DNA from: Halictus rubicundus
Lineage: Eukaryota > Arthropoda > Insecta > Hymenoptera > Halictidae
Direction of reading: 5' to 3'
Assembly (NCBI RefSeq): GCF_050948215.1
Contig: NC_135165.1
Location: forward strand, 1,414,501-1,478,500
Length of the DNA stretch: 64,000 nucleotides
Each line of letters starts with the position of its first letter. Position 1 is the stretch's first letter. The notes beneath the pieces are model-generated. The model was not told the DNA's origin, made no database searches, and saw nothing but the letters and a program-made list of their open reading frames with translations. A program made the translations under genes and the position numbers. Shown in pieces: positions 21,975 to 34,092 of the stretch.

Positions 21975-23880
21975 TTTATTTTGTAGCCAGAAAAAACATA
22001 GAAAATTGGAAATATTGAGAAAGTTAAAATAATATGACGTCGGTACTCGAAAACGCTTGTCAAACAGACCCGCGCTCTAGACAAAATATAGCAAAACCTC
22101 GTGCCGGGGTCGTTGATCTCGACGAGTACACAACAAACACACAGAAAAAGGACAGACGTACAAGTGATTTGTAAACGTTGTTCATTCACAACACCTGCGT
22201 GTAAACAAGATAGTCATTCAGTCTAACAAAAGATGTAGGTGTAACTCGTTTCGAATGACACAGAGGCGAGCAGAAGCTGCCGCTGAAATTGGCGGGAACG
22301 AGATACAGATATCGACAACGTGTGCTTCTCTTCACGTGGTCTGCATCTGTTCGTTCCCAGGAAATGCCATGAGTAAATAAAATCGACTTTCGCTACGAGA
22401 ACTTATGCATTTTTGTTCTTCTACGATAGTTATATACGTAACTTCTAATATCGATCTCTGCGTATACGGACGTTCTGCTATAACTACTAAATGAACTTGC
22501 CATAACCTCCAATGCTTCTTACTTCGTTCTTTTCTATTACTATTTATTTATTCATAATAATGAATATTTTTGCTTATTCCCTACTAGATTTTCATGCATC
22601 CTTTAGACGATTGTTATATGATGTTATCAAAAACAGAGGTTTACAAATAAGGATTAAATGTCGCGGAAAAATAAATATTTGTAGGTAATAATATCGTCGG
22701 TTAACTGTATATAGTACAATATATGTATAAAGCCTGCTTTGGTACTATTACGTCTAACCTTAAAAAACCAATATCATTTATACGCAACATAGCAGAAAAT
22801 GATAGATGCAGGTATGAGTAACGGGAAACGCGAAAAGAGAAAACAAAACGAAAAAGGGGAAAGAAGAACGATCGTCTAGTTGATCATTCATTCGTAACGT
22901 TGTTTTCTCGATAAAATCGTGACGAGCATACTTCCGACAATCCCCTTTTTTCTGTAAGTAGATACTTAGGTTTATACATGGAACATGAGTCATTCTAACC
23001 TATAAGTTTTAATGGCACGGTTAATATTAAAACAATTTATTTGTTCGCTTTCTTTCCAAGTAAGAATTACGTATAAAACTTTTAAACTTGTTTGGTTAGG
23101 TCTGTTACTGTTTGTTGAAACATTTCTTTGTCATCGTAAACGAATGAATCATATTGTTAAGATAACAAGAAATGCTAGAAGTTTATCTTCTCTAGTATCG
23201 TCGGAACTGCGAGAATTTTCCTGAAAAGTCATATCTTGGACGCATAATCATGCGGCGGGGGACACCTGTGGAAAAGGACAACAGCAAAGCAATCGACCGT
23301 CGTACCAGGACAATGTTGCATCTATTCTAACAACATTTCTCAACAACTAATCTCACGGACATATATGTTAGTTTACTGTTAAATGTTTCTTCGAAAACGT
23401 TCGAAAAATTCAGTTCTACATCTTAACCTTTAAAGCTATAGGATGTCCCATATGTAACCGCCTAGCAAGGACGTGAACATTTTATCTTTAGCGAAACGAT
23501 GATAATGATTAAACTAAAAAACTATCCATTTAGGATACCCCACGTTTCCTAGAACATTCCTTGGACGAAAGGACTCGTCCCAGCTTAACCTAAACAGCCT
23601 CGTTAAAAACACATTAACCTATACTGATCAATTACGGTATTATGCCAAGAAACAATCCTAATGACCTACAAAGTTTTTTACTCGACTCTATCAGAATTAG
23701 ACTTACTAGTTAACTACAGATACTTTTCCTAGAAGTACAAAATGAACATATCTATAAACTACATTGATTCTTATGAAAATTGTTGTCTCGAGGCTGAAAT
23801 CAATATTTAAAAGTTCGAATAGAAAGGGCGCAGGGAGATATAGTTTGTGAATCGGAGAGTGTTCCTTTGTTATAGATTTT
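21975..23880. other. Intergenic within histone cluster
   Basis: AT-rich, nearly 2 kb, with no gene, pseudogene or recognisable histone remnant seen. Confidence 0.45.
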
Positions 23881-23882
23881 GT

Positions 23883-23898
23883 GGCCCTGAAAAGGGCC
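23883..23898 (-). terminator. Histone 3' stem-loop (H1, left copy)
   Basis: GGCCCTTTTCAGGGCC on minus, 26 bp past the H1 stop. Confidence 0.93.
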
Positions 23899-23924
23899 AG
23901 TAGCTATGAATCGTGGCGAAGCGA

Positions 23925-24614
23925 TTACTTCTTCGCGGCAGCCTTGGCTTTCGGTGATTTGGCGGTCTTCGGCTTCGGGGTTTTCGTCTTGGCCGCTGGA
24001 GCTTTGGTAGCCTTCTTGGTTTTCGAAAGGCTTTTGGTCTGGGCAGCAGCCTTCTGTTTCGCTGCTGCGTCGGCTTTCTTGGCAGCAGGGGTCTTCACCT
24101 TCTTCGGCGATGCTGGAGCTTTCTTGACTGCGGCGGGTTTCTTCGCAGCTGGCTTCTTGGCGGCTGGTTTCTTCGGGCTAGCTGGTTTCTTCTCGACGGG
24201 CTTCTTGTCGGCAGACTCCGCCTTCTTGGCGACGCGTTTCGACGATTTGCTCTTGGTCTCGGCGGTGCCCTTAGGGGCGGACAGCTTGAACGAACCGGAC
24301 GCGCCCTTTCCTTTCGTCTGTACGACCGCGCCGGAAGTGACAGCGGTCTTCAAGTACCTCTTGATGAAAGGCGCCAACTTCTCACCGTCGACCTTGTAGG
24401 TTGACGCGATGTACTTCTTGATGGCCTGCAGGGACGATCCCTTGCGATCCTTGAGCTCTTTGATAGCGTTGTTCACCATCTCGGAGGTCGGCGGATGCGA
24501 CGACTTGGTGCGCTGCGGCTTCGCCTTCGATTTTCCCGCCTTTTTCGCGGGACTGCTTCCCGACGACTGATTCTCGGCGACGGCGGTGTTACCGGAGCTA
24601 GTCTTGTCCTCCAT
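23925..24614 (-). CDS. H1: Linker histone H1 (left copy)
   Basis: The protein is 229 residues, starting MEDKTSSGN at 24614; the frame is open 25 codons further upstream, but MEDK matches the start of the copy at 37.6 kb. It has a short Ser/Lys N-tail, the winged-helix globular domain (about residues 38-112: SHPPTSEMVNNAIKELKDRK to GSFKL) and a long Lys/Ala/Pro C-tail with repeated KKPAAKK motifs, as H1 needs for linker DNA binding and chromatin compaction. Intronless. The upstream region carries GGTCCGCGCTC, shared with the two other H1 genes. Canonical H1 rather than a replacement type, judging by the stem-loop. Confidence 0.95.
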   Translation of the reverse strand: MEDKTSSGNTAVAENQSSGSSPAKKAGKSKAKPQRTKSSHPPTSEMVNNAIKELKDRKGSSLQAIKKYIASTYKVDGEKLAPFIKRYLKTAVTSGAVVQTKGKGASGSFKLSAPKGTAETKSKSSKRVAKKAESADKKPVEKKPASPKKPAAKKPAAKKPAAVKKAPASPKKVKTPAAKKADAAAKQKAAAQTKSLSKTKKATKAPAAKTKTPKPKTAKSPKAKAAAKK

Positions 24615-24764
24615 CGTTAACGGAATTCGGTAAAGTGTTTCTTTGAACAAAAAAAGAAAACAAAAGTACCAACGTTGACTACTGTACAACCGTGTGTCTT
24701 TAGCAGATGGCGCTGAACGAGCTCCTAATTGTGGTTGAGACCAACACCGGCGTATTTGTAGCGT

Positions 24765-24775
24765 GAGCGCGGACC
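24765..24775 (-). promoter_or_regulatory. H1-shared upstream motif, copy 1
   Basis: GGTCCGCGCTC on minus, about 150 bp upstream of the H1 start. The same motif precedes the other two H1 genes at 118 and 139 bp and was not seen at H2A, H2B, H3 or H4 genes. Confidence 0.55.
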
Positions 24776-24789
24776 ACGAAGAGAGGCCC

Positions 24790-26850
24790 CTACTATTATT
24801 CGAATATCGCGTTGCCGAGAATCCGAGACCGTCCGAGAAACTTTCGTTAATTAAACGATTATGCGCCGCGTACCCGAATACTTTTATTCACGGAAATGAT
24901 CGATTATTGTTCGCCGCGCATTATGCAATCGTTAAACCAAGAGATTCTCCCCGGTTTCAGTCATTAAAGACGTCTCGAACCGCGCGAACACATGGTTCTC
25001 TCGGGCGACGGATAGACTAATCCGAAAAATTAAGTTAAAAATGGAAAAATGTTTATTGCTGAGCGATCACACGGGTCGGTTCGGGTGCTCCAATGTCAGA
25101 GCGAAGAACTCGTGCCGAAAAACCGTCGATTTGAGCCGCAGATTTTCGCGAATTCGAAGCGTTGTACGCGGATCGAGATACAAGGATGCCGCAGATGCAA
25201 TGCAAATGGACGACGTGATATTCGCTTGAACAAAATGTTTAACGAGACCGGCAAAATCGGATTTCTCCACAGAACAATGACGGCGGTTTAAAAATTCATT
25301 TGCCGAGTAAATTACGCCGTCGTAGACGCAAATATCAGACGTTCGGCAGGGAATTACTCGCGATCTGTTTCGTTCGCAATAGCAATGCACCCGTTCCCTA
25401 TATAGAATAAGTTAAAACGTATTTGCATAAAAAATTTTTTACCAACTGTTCGAAAATGTTTACAATGCTTCGAAATGTCGCAAGTTGAAAGTACACGGAT
25501 CAGCATAATAGCATTTATGTAGAATTTGCGTCTCAGACTTTACAATAAGGCCACAACCTATAACGTATTCTGATCACTTTTTTTATAGAACGCATCGTCA
25601 ATTGATTGTAAAAAATTGTTGATATTTCTTGATAAAAGAAAACAACGTGGGAAAACTGTAACAATGTACACTTTCAACCACATGTTTTCTCTCATAGATT
25701 TCGATGAGCATTAGATGGGCGGAGATTATTAATCTGGATACGACTACGTACAGATGCGGCATTCACATAATTTCTTGGAAAGTCCTAATTGACGTTATTC
25801 ATTTTTATTTATCCCTGAATCGAAGAGGCATTAATCTATAATTATTCAAGGAAATATCGATGGAGCTCTGAAATTGTAAAAGCATGTGACTTTACATACG
25901 ACTTTACATTTAAAAATTCGAAAGTCTATATGCCGACTGAGATCCTGGAAGCAGTGCTGCGAAATCTGCATGTAGGTTAATCCTCGATGAGCCTAATCAA
26001 CACGAAGGATAGAGAAGGAACAAGAAATGTTGAATATTATGTGACAAGTATTGAATACAAATTATTATTCGACAATTTTAAGGCATCATCGCTGTAAAAG
26101 ACTCACAACAGGAAAGAGCTTCTTCTTCCAAATTGTGATGCTTAGCACATTAACGTTACATTCGTCAGACCAATGGAAACGGTATTCTTGATTGAAATTA
26201 TTGATTGCTCGCTAAAAGATAAATTCTATATCTGATATTTTTATTCTATATCTGATATTACCTCGAGATGTTACTAAAAAGTTTTCGTCGGATTACTGTC
26301 TCTTTCTAATTCTTTCTCGAGAAATTATTAATAGTATTGTCGGATTTTTGTGTAGTTCTAATTCTTTCTCGAGATATGCATTGCCTAATCTCGTAGTATT
26401 TTCTATTACGGACACAGCTTTGAAAATCAGCAGGTGGTAGCTTACATATGCTAATGTATCGTTAACTACATTTTCTGAACAAAGGGAGAACACAATTCTC
26501 CACAACTGTAAAGTTAGAAAATTTTTATTCAATATACTTCTACTTGTTGCTTAACAACTAATTGTTCAGACTACCAATAAATTTTAGCATAGCTAATTTC
26601 CCTATGTCTACGAGACGAATGCTTAGTTCATCGTAAATGCATGTACACGAGCAGCGCCAGTGCGCAACAAATGTAAATGGGCATACCTAAAGAGTAAATG
26701 AGATTCCTAAAGGAGAAGAAACACATAAAAAAAAAACAATTTTGGAAGCATGAGGAATATAAGGAGGTCGTTTGAATTTTATTTTATTATTTTCGAAGAT
26801 ATCTGAAATCAAATTTGAAATGAACAATTGATATTCCACGTATGAATATT
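24790..26850. other. Intergenic within histone cluster
   Basis: AT-rich, about 2 kb. Short overlapping frames only; no gene or histone remnant supported. Confidence 0.45.
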
Positions 26851-26854
26851 TGAT

Positions 26855-26870
26855 GGCTCTGAAAAGGGCC
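26855..26870 (-). terminator. Decayed histone stem-loop of the broken H4
   Basis: On minus GGCCCTTTTCAGAGCC. One base differs from the cluster consensus and puts a C-A mismatch inside the 6-bp stem, the only mismatched stem among the 14 seen here; this fits loss of constraint. Confidence 0.8.
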
Positions 26871-26906
26871 TTTTATTTTTATATGATGACGATGATGATG
26901 ATGTTT

Positions 26907-26957
26907 TTAACCGCCGAAACCGTAGAGGGTTCTGCCTTGGCGCTTCAGGGCGTACAC
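26907..26957 (-). pseudogene. Histone H4 remnant (last 16 codons and stop)
   Basis: These 51 bp encode the exact H4 C-terminus ([16 protein letters not shown], stop) and match the intact H4 genes at 31.3 and 41.6 kb up to a sharp break after GCGTACAC on plus. The other 87 codons are missing and are not found on the far side of the mariner-derived sequence. A TATA box on minus at 27658-27665, facing away from the adjacent H3, probably belonged to this gene, so the original divergent H4-H3 layout is still visible. The locus cannot make H4. Confidence 0.9.
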
Positions 26958-27590
26958 AATATCTGACAATAGATATCATATAATCTCCATAATAATTCTT
27001 TAAAAATCAATTTTTTTTGTAGTTCACACGTGAGAAAACGCCGTTCGACGTCTCTCGGCTTCAATTCATACGGTACCCAATGTCCTTGCTTCTGGATCAT
27101 TCCTAAAACTTTTAAACGTTTCGAAACAGTTGACTCATCTACTTGTAATGTTTTTCCAAGTTCTGCTAGCGTCTTGATCGAGTAATTCCTCCAACTTTTC
27201 GTCTTCAAATTTTTTCGGTGCGCCAGAACGTTCTTTATCCTCAAGTTCAAAATCATTATTTTTGAAGCGTCGAAACCAGTCTCTGCATGTCGTATCCGAC
27301 AAAGCATTGTCACCGTAAGTCTCAACAAGAATTCTATGTGCTTCAGCTGCAGATTTCTTTTGAATAAAGTAGTGCAATAAAATTCCCCGCAAATACACTT
27401 TATTTGGCACAAAAGTAGACATTTTCAGAACTAAGAAAAAATTACTTTGTTTACACTAAAGTGAACTACCATACACTGAAATTTAAGGTTACATACACTA
27501 CTGCCTTGCATGTGTGTTACCATTCGAAATTCCACGAACGGGGTACTGCTACTGCCATCTTTGAAGAAACAGCGAGAACTTATTCAAAGT
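26958..27590 (-). mobile_element. Mariner-family transposon fragment
   Basis: The insertion replaces most of an H4 gene. It contains the 5' part of a mariner transposase gene starting at 27422 with about 150-170 bp of upstream sequence, then about 85 bp of AT-rich sequence before the H4 break. Clear terminal inverted repeats and a TA duplication were not identified, so the outer limits (especially near 27590) are approximate. The catalytic half of the transposase is missing, so it cannot move itself. Confidence 0.7.
27020..27422 (-). pseudogene. Mariner transposase, N-terminal part, frameshifted and truncated
   Basis: The translation from 27422 has the mariner paired-like helix-turn-helix region: LLHYFIQKKSAAEAHRIL, TCRDWFRRFKNNDFELEDKE, then RSGAPKKFEDEKLEELLDQD. 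A frameshift near 27165 moves reading to the overlapping frame, which continues LAELGKTLQVDESTVSKRL and MIQKQGHWVPYELKPRDVER, the conserved linker ahead of the DDD catalytic domain. Homology stops after RRFLTCE at about 27020; none of the catalytic aspartates is present. Non-functional as a transposase. Confidence 0.85.
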
Positions 27591-27657
27591 CCTGACAACG
27601 TCTAACAACGTCGACTTCAAGAATCAGACAAAATACTGCACCACTCGAAAAAATACG

Positions 27658-27790
27658 CTTATATACCACGAGATGAGGACCCATTCTTACCATGCTCGCA
27701 GCATCGAATCGGAGGCCTTGCATCTGCCGTCCCCCACCCCATTCGACGCAACCAATCAGGAAGCTGGGCACTCCAGAGCTTCTATATAAG
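27658..27790. promoter_or_regulatory. Remnant bidirectional H4-H3 promoter
   Basis: TATATAAG on minus (27658-27665) and TATATAAG on plus (27783-27790) face apart, with a CCAAT box (ACCAATCAGG, about 27750) between. The plus TATA serves the intact H3; the minus TATA now points into the mariner fragment. Confidence 0.65.
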
Positions 27791-27891
27791 GCCGATTTTC
27801 TGGCTGGCAGGAAACTTATTTTGGACAACGGTGTACTTCGCTGTTAATCCCAGAATTCTCTTGGAATCATCCACGTACTTTGCTGAAGTGA

Positions 27892-28305
<414 letters not shown>

Positions 28306-28332
28306 ATATCCTCAGGATATCGACAAAATATC

Positions 28333-28348
28333 GGCCCTTTTCAGGGCC
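28333..28348 (+). terminator. Histone 3' stem-loop (H3, left copy)
   Basis: GGCCCTTTTCAGGGCC, 27 bp past the H3 stop. Confidence 0.93.
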
Positions 28349-28359
28349 GCAATTTTTTC

Positions 28360-29690
28360 AAACCAGAAATACTTCCAGTAGACTATGAATTTGGTCGAGG
28401 AGAGATTTAGCTGTTGTGAATTTCATCTACTTCTACTAAAATTTTATATTCAGCCTATTTAAAAATACAAATATGAAATAACGAAACGGATAAGAGAAAA
28501 TCTCGGCCCGTGAGTACTTCATGATCAAGTAACCTTAAAATGGTTTATGGTTTCTTCTTTTCTTTATATACATAAAGATGGCGTTGAAGAGCCTGAGCTC
28601 TATCTGCCCAATACAAGAACCTTAAAATTGATTATTAATCATTTCTATCTGATCGGTATGATTGAATTAAAAAAAATGACTGTAGAAATATGTGTGCAGT
28701 CACAATAAAGCGAAAAAAAGTACGTAGAGCGTAAATCGGGGGGATAGGTATAGTCTTATGACTGCTCACCAACTTCTCAAGTGGCGTCCTTTTTCGTATT
28801 TTACAAGGCCTAAAGAACTGTGGGTTTCGACACATTTTCGAGGACAGTATCCGTTATAGAAAGTACCGTTATTGTTGACTAAGACCGCAGCAGACCCAAC
28901 GTTAGGCACGCGGTAGGTTTATGAGTTTGGGTTTATGACCTGAAGAGCAGATGTTTGACCGCCCTTGGTCTTTCCCCTCGCAGGGATCGCATTTGTATTC
29001 ACTTCCTTTGTTCCCACATGCAGCTGCGCTAGTCTCTTTCAGTCGAATAAATTCTTTCAGTATTAGTCGAATTGTGATCGTCGATGCCTAATGTTTGAAT
29101 ATAATTTCCCGTTACAGGCAGGTGTTTCTCGCGGTACATTCGATTAATTTAGACATTATTTGACAAAATGCAGAATATTGCAGGATGTACAGAAAGTATA
29201 TAACTTCTACTCGCATATTTCCACTACACTCTTGAAGGTATATAAAAATCAATTCAAAAGTGAAGTATAGTCTATGCTAGGATTCGTAGCACTCGCGATC
29301 GCGACAAGTTCGTGCAAGTTTTTTCATTGTTTCAAAGACATCTGGACCGAACGGTGATCGAATTAACTACGTAAACATATTTTCTTTCTACTTCGAGTGA
29401 AATAGATTGAAATTAATTCGGGGAAAGTCATTATTTATCAATTTTCGTAACGACTGTCGTCTCGACACGATTGAGTAATCCGAAAAAGATGCATTAACGC
29501 GGTGCATTGCAGATAGGTAGCTCTGAAATATGATATGAGCTGTATACTACATGTTTATCGGTGTATATTGAAGCAACAATTTGGTCCTAGCAGGATACGA
29601 TTTCGAGGTAAACGAATATTAAAGGACAGTTCGTTTAGCAAGTTCTTGGTTGCAAGCGGCGCAGTAGGCTGACAAAATGCATTGGTCTCT
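28360..29690. other. Intergenic within histone cluster
   Basis: No gene seen in about 1.3 kb; AT-rich. Confidence 0.45.
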
Positions 29691-29697
29691 CTACAGG

Positions 29698-29708
29698 GTC
29701 CGCGCTTT
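29698..29708 (+). promoter_or_regulatory. H1-shared upstream motif, copy 2
   Basis: GGTCCGCGCTT, about 118 bp upstream of the divergent H1 ATG. Confidence 0.5.
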
Positions 29709-29815
29709 TGCGTTATCAACGCGCTTCGCCATCTTAAAAATTTACTGACAAGTCTATTCTTGAGATTTACAATACTACCGCATATCGAGTTTGTCTTTTC
29801 ATTGCATACAAAAAA

Positions 29816-30448
29816 ATGGAAACCAAAGTCTCTGCTGGTTCTACTGTAGAAGGTACAGTCCTTCCGGTGAAGAAAATCGTCAAGTCCAAGTTGAAAGTGT
29901 CATCTGTAAAACCATACCATCCATCGACAGCAGACATGGTAAAAGCCGCTATCAAAGAATTGAAGGATCGTAAGGGATCGTCCCTTCAAGCCATAAAGAA
30001 GTACATATCGACCACCTATAAAACTGACGGTGACAAATTGTCTCCTTTCATAAAACGTTACTTGAAGACAGCGTTGACATCTGGTGCTGTGGTGCAGACA
30101 AGTGGCAAAGGAGCTTCTGGATCATTCAAACTGCCAGTCGAACTGTCCAGTACAAAGGCTAAAGGGCAGATCCAACGTAAAAAGCCTGTGAAGAAGGTTG
30201 GTGTCGTAAAAAAGGCTGCCGAAACTCCAGTCGCTTTAAAGAAGCCTCTTGACAAAAAACCCGCAACACTGAAAAGAAATACAAAAGCTACTACCGCCAT
30301 AAAAATGAGAACAATCTCCAAAGCTAAAAAAACCGTCAAGGGAGCAATTCCGAGGACCAAGGCTCCAAAACCGAAGAAAGTGGTCGCCCGTAAATCAAGA
30401 ACGATTGGCAGAAAGTACATTGGCAATAACCCCCAGCAACAGCAGTAA
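29816..30448 (+). CDS. H1: Linker histone H1, divergent copy
   Basis: The protein is 210 residues. The globular domain (about residues 34-108, YHPSTADMVKAAIKELKDRK to GASGSFKL) is well conserved and keeps the winged-helix core, so DNA binding is expected. The tails differ from the other two H1s: the N-tail is METKVSAGSTVEGTVLPVKK with few acidic or Ala residues, and the C-tail is shorter, lacks long KKPAAKK arrays, has more Thr/Val/Ile and ends RKYIGNNPQQQQ. Codons are more AT-rich. A normal histone stem-loop follows, so it should be replication-dependent. It may be a diverging or tissue-specific H1, or one under relaxed constraint; the sequence cannot decide. Confidence 0.92.
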   Translation: METKVSAGSTVEGTVLPVKKIVKSKLKVSSVKPYHPSTADMVKAAIKELKDRKGSSLQAIKKYISTTYKTDGDKLSPFIKRYLKTALTSGAVVQTSGKGASGSFKLPVELSSTKAKGQIQRKKPVKKVGVVKKAAETPVALKKPLDKKPATLKRNTKATTAIKMRTISKAKKTVKGAIPRTKAPKPKKVVARKSRTIGRKYIGNNPQQQQ

Positions 30449-30465
30449 AAAAACTTATCTAAAAT

Positions 30466-30481
30466 GGCCCTTTTCAGGGCC
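30466..30481 (+). terminator. Histone 3' stem-loop (divergent H1)
   Basis: GGCCCTTTTCAGGGCC, 17 bp past the stop. Confidence 0.93.
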
Positions 30482-30489
30482 ACCATTTT

Positions 30490-31260
30490 TTTACAACGTG
30501 GAAAACCACCTCATAGTTCACATACATGATTATGACATCGTCATAAACTCTACTGTAGTAGGAATATATGAGTAAGAATGAAATAAGAAATATAACGGTT
30601 TAAGAATTTCGACTGGGACACTTTCACAATAAAAAGAATGGTCAAAAAAGGTCTAAAGGGAAACTTTCATAATATAGAGAATGGTCAAAAAGGTCCTCCG
30701 GTACAATTACAGTCGGAAATCTCCCGAATTTTCAGTCCGGGTAGTCGCTCAAGTTATGCAACATGCAAGTAGCTTTAACAATTCTAAGAATTTTTTTTTT
30801 AAACAGGATTAACCTGGAAATTTACTTTGAGGGTTTGGGTGTTAAAGGTACCTAGAACAGAGGGCTCTCTAACCTTTAAGCATAATGGATATTTCTGGTA
30901 ATCGATTGATAGGTTGTGATTAGCGTGAGCTAACATGAGGGTGAATTATAAGAAAATTTACAAAAAACTTATAGACAGGCTTGCAAATAGTTTGCGGCTT
31001 TAGGGTAAGCACAATTCTAAGAATTCATGCAATGATAAACATTTATAGATACGACATTATCATTAAAATTCTGCAACGTAGACAAAATATAGACATAAAA
31101 CAGTCGTCAATACTAAAACTTTTGTTAAAAACTACTTGTAAACGTTGATATAAGTCGACCATTCTCAGAAATTTGCTAATTTATTACAAAATATTCGAAC
31201 ACGGTGAAAGGTTATTGTTAGGGGCAATTCTTAAGTTGGCAAGTTTCCTTCGTTTAAAAA
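30490..31260. other. Intergenic within histone cluster
   Basis: AT-rich. A short local repeat (GAATGGTCAAAAAGGT-like) occurs twice near 30640 and 30680. No gene seen. Confidence 0.45.
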
Positions 31261-31266
31261 TTTGTT

Positions 31267-31282
31267 GGCCCTGAAAAGGGCC
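31267..31282 (-). terminator. Histone 3' stem-loop (H4, middle copy)
   Basis: GGCCCTTTTCAGGGCC on minus, 34 bp past the H4 stop. Confidence 0.93.
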
Positions 31283-31316
31283 GATTTTGTGAACGATGAT
31301 GACGGATATGGATATT

Positions 31317-31631
<315 letters not shown>

Positions 31632-31699
31632 GCTCGATTAATATGCGATCTCGACAAGTTCCAAAGAGAAACTGATGCTTTTGGACCGTTCGCCATGTG

Positions 31700-31781
31700 T
31701 TTTATACTCTACACGTCGTCTCCCCCCCTCTACGCGCTCAGCCAATCGGAGCCGCCCTGCGGCCGATAGTAGCGCATAAAA
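31700..31781. promoter_or_regulatory. Bidirectional H4-H3 promoter (middle pair)
   Basis: TATAAAA on minus (31700-31706) for H4, CCAAT (GCCAATCGGA, 31741-31750), and CATAAAA on plus (31775-31781) for H3. Confidence 0.7.
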
Positions 31782-31809
31782 CGAGAGCTCTCGGGCCGGC
31801 TGAATCTAA

Positions 31810-32283
<474 letters not shown>

Positions 32284-32308
32284 TTTCTTTTTCTTGAGTT
32301 ATACAAAC

Positions 32309-32324
32309 GGCCCTTTTCAGGGCC
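32309..32324 (+). terminator. Histone 3' stem-loop (H3, middle copy)
   Basis: GGCCCTTTTCAGGGCC. Confidence 0.93.
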
Positions 32325-32329
32325 AAAAT

Positions 32330-33400
32330 TGGTTTAAACGTAGTAACACGCAGCAATTCAGCTATATGAATGTATACCTGTATCACCAAACTCTCGAATT
32401 CGTAGTATTCCTATTTGTATATTTAATTCTACAGTATTTCTCACGTAACATGTTTGTATTTCACGCGGGCATCGTTGTGGTTTGAGTTACCAGAGATAGA
32501 AGCCGTGGCCAAAATATTTATGTAGTTTGTGTTTGTAGACAAGCGGTTCGGTGTAATTACGACATTCATAGTTTTACTCGTTTAGTTTTTTCGTTACCGC
32601 CGCAACTGACTAACATGGAGCAAGGAACCCCGAAATCACAGAAACCTTACATAATTCAGTATTAACTGATTGTTAATCGTTAAACGTTCTTTTCTTTGAG
32701 TTATGGATCAACTAAGAATACGGTAGAATATGGCGGGCTCCACCATCATGCTTTCCCTCCAGATTCTAAAGACCCACCGCGCAGCCCTAGTGACGCATGA
32801 CGATAGGGGAAGGGTTCCCGCCTTCTGCATTCTTCCGATAGTGAACAAAGAACACAAGGTTTTTGCGCGGCAACGTCAGAAAATATTTTCCGTTTCACGA
32901 TTCTGAATTTCTAACCGATTTGTTTCGCAGCAGATGCAGCAAAATTTGTCGTTTTTCTAGTATTATATTGTGAATTGTTGCATTTATTTAAAGTAAGAGC
33001 TTAGTCATGATATTGGTGTCTTCGTTATGAACAAAAATGTTCCTTGTGCACACAGGGTGCATCAACGGTTTATTTTTTAAGAAAATCGAAGTCAGATAGT
33101 TCAATGCTATCTCGCTTTCGTTTAATTTATTACAGGATCAGGGTTGAGTTTTCATGGCATGTTAAAAGAACAAGCTCCGTATGGTGGCGGGCAACTCGAA
33201 ATTGTGCAGACACAAATTAACACATGTGCATACTACTAGAAGTAACGTGAGACAAAGTGTCTAAATGCTTTCGAAAAACTGTTAAGCTATGTATAGATCG
33301 AATTCTATAAAAACATTCATAAAAGGTAGTTCATTTTGGATTTGTAAGAGTAGGAGGTATTCCGTATTAGTTAATCAGATGGTTTCCTTCGTATGAAATA
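32330..33400. other. Intergenic within histone cluster
   Basis: AT-rich, about 1 kb; no gene or remnant seen. Confidence 0.45.
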
Positions 33401-33406
33401 TTTTGT

Positions 33407-33422
33407 GGCCCTGAAAAGGGCC
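33407..33422 (-). terminator. Histone 3' stem-loop (H2A, right copy)
   Basis: GGCCCTTTTCAGGGCC on minus, 29 bp past the stop. Confidence 0.93.
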
Positions 33423-33451
33423 ATTTCGAATATGTTGGAACTATTGTGTAG

Positions 33452-33826
33452 TTAAGCTTTCTTGTCCGTCTTCTTGGGCAGGAGAACAGCCTGAATGTTT
33501 GGCAAGACACCACCTTGGGCGATGGTCACTCCAGAGAGAAGTTTGTTTAACTCCTCGTCATTCCTGATGGCGAGTTGCAAGTGTCTCGGGATAATTCTGG
33601 TCTTCTTGTTGTCACGAGCTGCATTTCCTGCCAACTCCAACACTTCGGCAGCCAGATATTCCATCACTGCTGCCAAGTAGACGGGTGCACCAGCTCCAAC
33701 ACGCTCGGCGTAATTGCCTTTACGAAGAAGACGGTGGATACGACCGACTGGGAACTGCAGACCAGCTCTGTTAGAACGGGACTTCGCCTTTCCCTTAGCT
33801 TTGCCACCTTTGCCGCGTCCAGACAT
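33452..33826 (-). CDS. H2A: Histone H2A (right copy)
   Basis: A 124-residue canonical H2A with the usual tail, fold, acidic patch and KKTDKKA end. Residue 10 is Ala, the more usual small residue at this place, where the left copy has Ile. Many synonymous differences separate the two H2A genes. Intronless, stem-loop downstream, and divergent from H2B at 34093 across 266 bp, the arrangement typical of insect H2A-H2B pairs. Confidence 0.97.
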   Translation of the reverse strand: MSGRGKGGKAKGKAKSRSNRAGLQFPVGRIHRLLRKGNYAERVGAGAPVYLAAVMEYLAAEVLELAGNAARDNKKTRIIPRHLQLAIRNDEELNKLLSGVTIAQGGVLPNIQAVLLPKKTDKKA

Positions 33827-33910
33827 GATAGATGATTCGAAAAGAGTACAATCGAAACGAACTCAACGAAACTCGAAGGAGATCTGATGATGGAGGAGGA
33901 AACGCTTTTA

Positions 33911-34004
33911 TTATATACGCTCCACATGTGTCGGGCGGCAGCCAACGGCGCGCGAGCTCGTCCCTGATTGGCCGTCGCGCCGCGTAGCGTTACGCCACAT
34001 AAAG
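33911..34004. promoter_or_regulatory. Bidirectional H2A-H2B promoter
   Basis: TATATAA on minus (33911-33917) for H2A and CATAAAG on plus (33998-34004) for H2B. GATTGGCCG between them (about 33966) carries an inverted CCAAT. Confidence 0.65.
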
Positions 34005-34092
34005 GGGGCGTTTTCACCGTTACGGCACATTCAGTATCCAACTCTCATCGAGGTGACTAGTACATCTGAACCATACAACCTAATTGACGAAG

